Source: Pleodorina starrii (lineage: Eukaryota; Chlorophyta; Chlorophyceae; Chlamydomonadales; Volvocaceae). Taken from it: a DNA stretch of 64,000 nucleotides. A program made the translations under genes and the position numbers. Shown in pieces: positions 57,989 to 64,000 of this stretch; position 1 is the first letter of the stretch; each line of letters begins with the position of its first letter. Location of the stretch: contig BRXU01000004.1 of NCBI GenBank assembly GCA_030267565.1, positions 2,548,501-2,612,500 of the forward strand, written 5' to 3'. Under the pieces are notes generated by a model. It saw only the letters and a list, made by a program, of their open reading frames with translations, was not told where the DNA came from and ran no database searches.

Positions 57989-58690
57989 TTTCATACCGCG
58001 CGTGTCTCATGACAGGCTGGCGCCTCAGGCATTCGCTGGGTTGGGTGAGTGCCCCTAACTTCTAGTTGTTGTTTGTGGTGGTTGTTACAGTTGGCTCCAA
58101 ACCCCCGGGAGAGTAGAGGCAGAGGGCCGTGCACTGCATGAGGAAACCACCGGTACCAGGACTTTTGTCCTTGTGCCCGCCATCGCCGCTTCCCCTCGTC
58201 TCGTCCTGCAGGGTAAAGCGTCCGCCGGGCTGTAGCGGCACATGCCATCCCGGAGTTCGCAGTAAGGCGTCGAGCGGCTAGGAACCAGCATTCAGATTGC
58301 AAAGGAGTGCAGTTCATGCACAATCTGCGCATGGGGGCCGGGGGCCCCGGCGCATGAAAAGCTGCAGGATCAGACAGCTTGACGTACACCAGCGCTCAGT
58401 CAGCGAAGTGATCAAGTGAAGGCCATGTCTCACGTGTGACCCGGGGGGGCTTTGAGAGATCCCCACGGCAAGCTCCCTCTCCACACCACCGCCCCCATCT
58501 AGAAAAGCAGGTTCGCTGTTGGCCGACCAACAATGAACAAGCTTCCATCAACATTCATCCGTGCCAAGCACATCAGTACAGCACACCCAAGTAGTAAAGC
58601 CCACCCGAAACGCGGACAGGGAGCGACACGGCTCAGATATTCAATGTTGTTACGAACAATGGCGGGGGGCAGGGCACCCCTGTTAAGCTG

Positions 58691-58695
58691 TTACA
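58691..58695 (-). terminator. Candidate polyadenylation signal for CPP1
   Basis: Reads TGTAA on the minus strand, about 620 bases after the CPP1 stop. Assigned by motif and position only. Confidence 0.35.
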
Positions 58696-59310
58696 GGCCC
58701 CCAGGCGGCCGCATCGTCTTCCCTGGGCCGAAACCATAAGCACTCTCGCCGCCGCAGACGCAGAACGTCCGAAACTATGCGTTCTTCTCTCTCTCTCAAA
58801 CAGCGTGTAGCACCAGCAGGGGCGCGGCACTAGAGGAGATATCCCTCTTCACAGCACTGTCTCGTAAACCCATATCGTCAGTGTACGGTATAATGTATTA
58901 AAGCGTCAAATATGCACCTGCACACGCGCTCCTGCATTTGCATTTCCCTGCAACACGGGCACCTCCATGCCCCCCACCCGTAACTCTCTCCGTGACACGC
59001 CCCAAGCACACCGCCGGGCGACAGCGCAGCCACCCGAAACGCCATGATGGGTTCCTCCTGCCGACGCAAGCGCCAGGCGCTACCCCACCTTGATCCCCGT
59101 CCCGACCAATCCAGCCGCCGCGACCCTCTCCCCAGCGGAGATACCGCTACCTGGCTGCCTGGCTGCCTGGCACAGCCGATCGGCAGCCACTCGCCGTGCG
59201 GTGCGGCACCGCGACCAAGCGCCCCTGCCCTCGAGTAGTCGACTACGCGACCCCCTGGCGTCAGCGCGCACCGCCTCTGCGTTCTTCATCTCGTCCCACT
59301 TCATTGGCAT

Positions 59311-62300
59311 TCACACCAGGAAGATGCAGCCCGTGGCCACAAGCAGGATGACCACCTCGGCCACAAACACGCCCGGAGAGCCGAAGTTCTGCGGACGGGA
59401 ACGAGCGGACGGGAAGGCGAAGGGCCGCGAGGAGGGGCGCTGTGGAGGAGCGAAGTGCACATCGGAGCTCGAGTGCATCACGCCCGCTGACGCCTGGGGC
59501 ATTGCCAGCAGCAGCAGCGTCCAAGGAGTCCCGACAGAGAAGTACAGGCCGCCGCGAGCGCATTGAGCAACGCCAAGCCACCCTGACTCGGTAAACGACA
59601 ATGCCTTGCTATGATACCGGTAAGGGCGCGGCGCGACGCCCAATCGCCTGGGGAACAGGTGCCCCCCCATCGCCCAGACAGCGAAGGAAAAGCCCGGGCT
59701 GCAGTCCAATGGGTCCCCACCGGGGGATCATACGCCGCGGCCCCCTCTGTCCTCACCCCAATAGGGACGATGTCCACTCGCGCCCAGCTCTCGATGCCCG
59801 TCCCGATGAGGGCGCCCGCGAAGAGGCAGCCAAAGGTGAGGGCGGCCGCCTTGCCTGGAGGTGGGGGGTGCAGTTACAGCATACGGGTGGAACGCTTCGA
59901 CAAAAGAGCTTCACTTTACAGAGCGTCGGTCAGGCGCAATGTTTTGGCAAAGTCGATTTGCAGCCCTACGCACGCCCACGCCAGACGCCAGCCGCCACCC
60001 ACCCAGCTCCATCCGCTTGTTCTCCCGCAGGCTGTACACCGAGTAGCCCAGAGCCAGCGCCATCTGGAGCCCCGCCGTGTCGGCTAACTGAGCGTCGGGA
60101 GACTCCAGTAGCACCTGCCGGGGGGAGGGAGGGAATGGGGGGGGGGAATATGCCGCAAGGCGTGATGGGGAGGATGAGGGAGGATGACAAGAGGCAGGAG
60201 GGAAGGCCTCTTTGAAAGAGGTGTGCATGCTTGGCTTGGCGCGGGAGGTGGAGCTGGAGGGGAGGGAGGTGCGGCTGGCGCTCGTCCTTGCCGCACCGGA
60301 GGGCGGAGCGCAGGCGACGCGCAGTGCTGGTTAAGGGCCGGGCCGAGGCGGGGGCGCGGGTGGGCGCGCACGCCCTCTCCTTCACATCTGGGTCGTCCCA
60401 GTCGCACAAGGCCTTTAGGCAGCGCCCCGCGGGCGAGCCCATGACAGGATCCAACCACCGATACCGCAGTTCGCCATTCCCAAGGGCTCCCAGCCCCGCA
60501 AGACCCAACAGACGAATTGAGTGTCCAACGTGCCTCCCTTGCAATAATGCTTTCGCGACCCAGCCCAGTCCCCAGCGCACTCCTGTGCCTTGTGGCCCCT
60601 CTCGGTTTCGCACATCGGCCGAGCCTGGCGCAGCCTCAAGCTACCTGCCGTGGCACCGCGGTGCTCCTGCGCCCAGCCCCCGCCCCGAAACGGCAACAGC
60701 ACAGCACAGCACAGCGCAGCACAGCGCAGCACCACACGCTGCCCTCCGCGCCAGCCCACCTGCGCCAGAGCCCACAGGCCCAGCCCCGTGAAGACCCCCG
60801 CCTGCACCAGCGCCACCTGCCGGTTGGAGGGCACCGAGAAGCCCACGGGCAACCCGCCTGCCGGCAGCTTGGGCGCGGACAGCTTGGGCGCGGGGGCGCT
60901 CATGCCGCTCAGCTGCTGCTTCTGTTGCGCAGCGGGCGCCGCACGACGGAAATGACGCGTGCCGGTGGCGAGTGGCGGACGGTGGGGGAAGCGGAGGCAC
61001 GCGGGCGGGCGGGCGGGCGGGCGGAGGGAAGGGCGCGGGGAAGAGAGAGCGTGGGTACAGTATGAGGAGGGTGAGATGACCTCTCAGGCAGGGGCAGAGG
61101 CGGGCGGATCCTGTCCGCCCGATCGATTGAGGGCGGCAGCCCATGTGCGGAGATAGTGGGTGAATGAACACACACACACACACACACACACACGAAGGCA
61201 AGCGGTCTAGGTGTCGAACTAGGTACCGTACGGGAGAAGGGGTACAGCGGTAGCAGGTAGCAGAAAACGTCGGGGCTGGGGTACCGTGTGCCGGGAGGAC
61301 CTGGTCGGTGCGCGCTGGCGCCAGTCTAGGCAACGCCCGGCCCCTGTACGGCGTGCAGTGGATACTCTTGCTGTGCGGGCTGGCAAACACCCTCCGCTGC
61401 GCAGACGCAGCCCCCAGGGGCGGCACCCTTATGAGCATTTCGCGACAGGCCCCCCCTCCCTCCCTCCCGAGATGCGCTGAGAGCGGCACGGCGCCGCGGG
61501 AGAGCGGCCGCACCGTGGCCTTGGCGGCGCTGCCGCGCTTTGGCGTGGAGGGCACATCCGCGTATCGCACGCTGGTGGACACCTCCAGCTCCCCCGTGAT
61601 GCGGCGCTTCATGCTGCGCATGAACAGGATGTCTGCGGGCGATCGTGTCAGAACGCGGGGGGGGGGGTGTTAGGGGGAGAATGGGGCCAGGGCGGGCGTG
61701 CTGGGGCAGCAGGCGATCCGGTGGGTCTATGGCAAGCAAACGCGGGTTGGTGCTTGCGGCTGGTGGTCTGCTGGAATGCAAGAAGGGTGTGCGCCGGGGA
61801 GCTTCTTGCCCCAACCCATCCCCTGCAAGCTGCTGCTCCCGCACACCACATGGAATTGCGGGGCTAGTGATGTTCGGGAGCAGGGAGTTTCTCAAGTGCT
61901 TGCGGCGCGTTAGGTCCTGGCATTTTGGGGGTGCTCTGGCTCAGCCCGGACAGACTGCTGATTAACCCCGCGTACCGTATGCGCTCTCAATCTCCACCAC
62001 CTGGGAACAGATGAAGGGTGTTCCAATAAGGGTAAGGGTAAGAAGACGTGTTGAGTGGTAAGCAACAAGGACGGGATCATAACGACGACGAGAGCGAAAC
62101 ACACATACACACGCACCCTGCACCATCCAGACTGACGCAGGGAGGGAATGGCTTGATTCAGGCGACAGAAGTCGCGATACATCCTACACAATTGTTTCAT
62201 AGCAAGACCTACGTGCTTTTTCCGTTCGCCTTGAGCGCCAAGTGGATGATTGATGAGAGCCATCGACACGCTTTAAGCCCCCCCAGTCCTCCCTAATCTT

Positions 62301-62568
62301 TCTTAATGCAGGTACCATCTTATCCCACCTTATCCATGTCGCCATCTGCGGCAGCAAGCTTCCGGTTCTTGGCCTGTAGGATTTCCTCAAAACTTGCGGT
62401 AGTGGTAACATCCAAGACTTTGCAAGCATCCTCGGCTGTAAGACGTGTTACTGGCGGCAAGTCTTCTCCTGACGCGCGGGTCCTGAACCTATATGGAGCT
62501 CCACACAGTTGGCGCCCGTGCGCGACGCGCGAGGAGCAACGCAGCGGAGCAGGGCGAAATCCCAGCAT
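59311..62568 (-). CDS. CPP1: CPP1 homologue, J-like chloroplast membrane chaperone (DUF3353)
   Basis: In plants CPP1 is a chloroplast membrane protein that stabilises light-dependent protochlorophyllide oxidoreductase, and so chlorophyll synthesis. Minus-strand exons: 62568-62329, 62000-61976 (25 bases), 61632-61514, 60921-60760, 60114-60003, 59854-59757, 59388-59311. They give 277 residues, all phases consistent. The Arg/Ser-rich first 30 residues look like a plastid transit peptide. A J-like region follows (DACKVLDVTTTASFEEILQAKNR, then VVEIESAYDILFMRSM) without the HPD motif of true J proteins, as is known for CPP1. The conserved VRYADV is present. Four hydrophobic segments lie near 163-182, 194-211, 222-243 and 256-277, with the family signature ALIGTGIESWARVDIVP. 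The donor at 61514 has an in-phase alternative further on. Arabidopsis CPP1 is of similar length. Confidence 0.92.
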
Positions 62569-63674
62569 TTTTGTAAAAATAAGCTGTGTAGAATGCGCCT
62601 TGCAGATGAGTCACGCGTTTCCACAGGGTTCGCGTGTGGTTCTGGTCGTCGCGTCACTTGCAAGCGCAGTGAAAGGCATCCAATACTGCAGCCTGCAAAG
62701 CCTTTTTACAACGTCCTGCGGAGTATTATGTCATATGTCGTCGTAACTCACGCTTAACCGGCGAGAGCTGTTCCCCACATCTGTCGTGCATTTCAAGCTG
62801 CGCCACTCTTGCGCCTCTTGGGTAACCTTGTCTACCCGCTAGAGCCCCGAAATGGACCCCCCTTCTCCCCAAATCCTGCGCATACCTCGTATCCTACATT
62901 CCTAACCAACCATTGTAGCGGATGTCACGAGTCCTCCAAAAAAAAGCCCAATCCGCTCCTGTCTGCTGCCTACCCTGCATAAGGTACCATGCAGTGTTCC
63001 CCCCATTCCCCTCAAACCCGGCCGCTGCACAACCTAAATATACCGCCAAACGCGGACGTCAAACGAGGAACTTCGACGGTAACGCGCCGCCTTATCGGTT
63101 GCCCATGGACGTCCGCGGAAAACGGCTCACGACGCTACGCCGCAACCCAAATCAGTGGCAGCCTGCCGCCGCGCGGGTACCGTAACTGGACACCACCGCT
63201 CTCCAGTCCACCCTCCCGCCCGTGTGATGCGCATCCGGGCACCGCCCAACCACAACCCTCTGCGCACGACCGGACACACGGGGCATTCGCCTTCCACCAA
63301 CAGGCATCGCCGGCCCTTGCACAACCAGGGCTTAGGAGTGAAAAGGGCAACACCCCTCAGCCCCACGCGGCCCCTCCACGCCCCCACTGCCCATGTTGGC
63401 ACACCTGCAAAGGGCCCCCCGTTCCCGCCAAACCAAACTCCAAACACCCACCGCACGCCACACAGTCACACCGCCCCAACCCCCGGACACACCAACTCTA
63501 GCCACGCCCGCTTGTCAGGATCCCGAACAAAGCTGCTGCTGCTGCTGTCGCCACCACTGCTGTTGCTCGAGCCTGCAAGCCTGCCACCCGCTCACGCCCG
63601 AGCGCCAGACAGCGCCCCACCCCCCCCACACACGGGCCGACACGGGCTCCAAGCCACCACCCGCTGCTGGCCCT
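62569..63674. other. CPP1 upstream region and 3' region of the right-end gene
   Basis: The two genes are in the same orientation (minus). The CPP1 promoter and 5' UTR and the 3' UTR of the next gene must share this 1.1 kb. It is C-rich in its right half (about 63200-63500), with short GCT repeats near 63530. No other gene is seen. Confidence 0.5.
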
Positions 63675-63881
63675 TTACTTGGTGTTGTAGGGCTCCTCCT
63701 TGACGTCGATGATCTGCTCCACCATGACCTTCTGAATGGTGAACTCCTTCTCCGCAAAGCGCGCGCCGTACAGCTCCCGCTTGAAGTCCAGCTGCAGCGC
63801 CGCGTAGTTGCGGCGGCTCTCCAGGAACTCCTTCCACTCGTCCATACCGCGTTGCCGCTCGTGGAGCACGTCGGCGTCGGC
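63675..63881 (-). CDS. Last exon of an unrecognised gene (5' part outside window)
   Basis: An acceptor (CCCAG) at 63882-63886 leads into 68 codons in phase zero, ending EEPYNTK and TAA. The segment is highly charged and amphipathic (DEWKEFLESRRNYAALQLDF, then KRELYGARFAEKEFTIQKV), and reads as a real coding exon, with a helical, perhaps coiled-coil, C-terminus. I do not recognise the family. The bases from 63882 to the window end look like its preceding intron. The frame could in principle continue upstream without splicing, so the acceptor is an inference. Confidence 0.6.
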   Translation of the reverse strand, partial: ADADVLHERQRGMDEWKEFLESRRNYAALQLDFKRELYGARFAEKEFTIQKVMVEQIIDVKEEPYNTK

Positions 63882-64000
63882 CTGGGGTCGGATGGGTCGG
63901 AGGGAAGGAGGGAGGGAGGAACGAGAGGGGCGGGTCGGAGGGAGGGACGGTCCAAGGTAGGAGGCAGCGTCAATGGCAGTGTGAAAGGGGCGGACGAAAA

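Larger units (their letters stand above)
56811..59310. other. Spacer between convergent HAC and CPP1
   Basis: Both 3' UTRs should lie here. TGTAA overlaps the HAC stop codon itself and next occurs at 57984. On the minus strand TGTAA is at 58691-58695 and again near 58085. Base composition drops compared with the exons. No coding region is recognisable. Confidence 0.55.

Noticed and set aside
1..64000. tRNA, rRNA or intact transposase/reverse transcriptase genes
   Set aside because: I looked for tRNA B-box-like sequence, rRNA motifs and transposase or RT motifs on both strands and found none. A dedicated tool could still detect a diverged copy.

Overview
The window looks like nuclear DNA of a volvocine/chlamydomonadalean green alga. 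The reasons are very GC-rich exons split by many introns, candidate TGTAA polyadenylation signals, a plant-type CBP/p300 acetyltransferase (TAZ-PHD-HAT-ZZ-TAZ order), a chloroplast CPP1 homologue and a plant/bacterial-type YqgE protein. Eight genes are supported. The exon boundaries given here were derived by hand from splice sites and reading phase. The models close in frame, but none has been checked against transcripts.

Layout, left to right: the 3' part of CTR9 (+, 78-12399), a TPR scaffold of the Paf1 transcription-elongation complex; TKL-like protein kinase copy 1 (-, 16956-19534); an RRN7/TAF1B-type RNA polymerase I initiation factor with a very long acidic/basic tail (+, 22723-31079); kinase copy 2 (-, 34470-37391); a UPF0301/YqgE-AlgH family protein (+, 39527-43637, 5' end uncertain); a complete 20-exon HAC acetyltransferase (+, 46994-56810); CPP1, a chaperone-like protein linked to protochlorophyllide oxidoreductase (-, 59311-62568); and the last exon of an unrecognised gene (-, 63675-63881). 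Three neighbours (CTR9, the Pol I factor and HAC) act in transcription, but they are separate genes with multi-kb spacers and nothing suggests an operon.

The less ordinary signals are: a short dispersed repeat family found in introns and spacers of several genes in both orientations; a duplicated kinase pair flanking the Pol I factor with a 304-base block of complete identity crossing an exon-intron border; four introns that appear to start with GC instead of GT; introns whose 5' ends are G-tracts and 3' ends are C-tracts; a charged insertion inside the CTR9 TPR region with an LFG-acidic motif that recurs twice near the C-terminus; and a 650-residue AT-hook/Ser-acidic extension on the Pol I factor. 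Spacers between genes hold simple repeats, hairpins and UTR/promoter DNA. I saw no tRNA, rRNA, CRISPR array or intact transposon.
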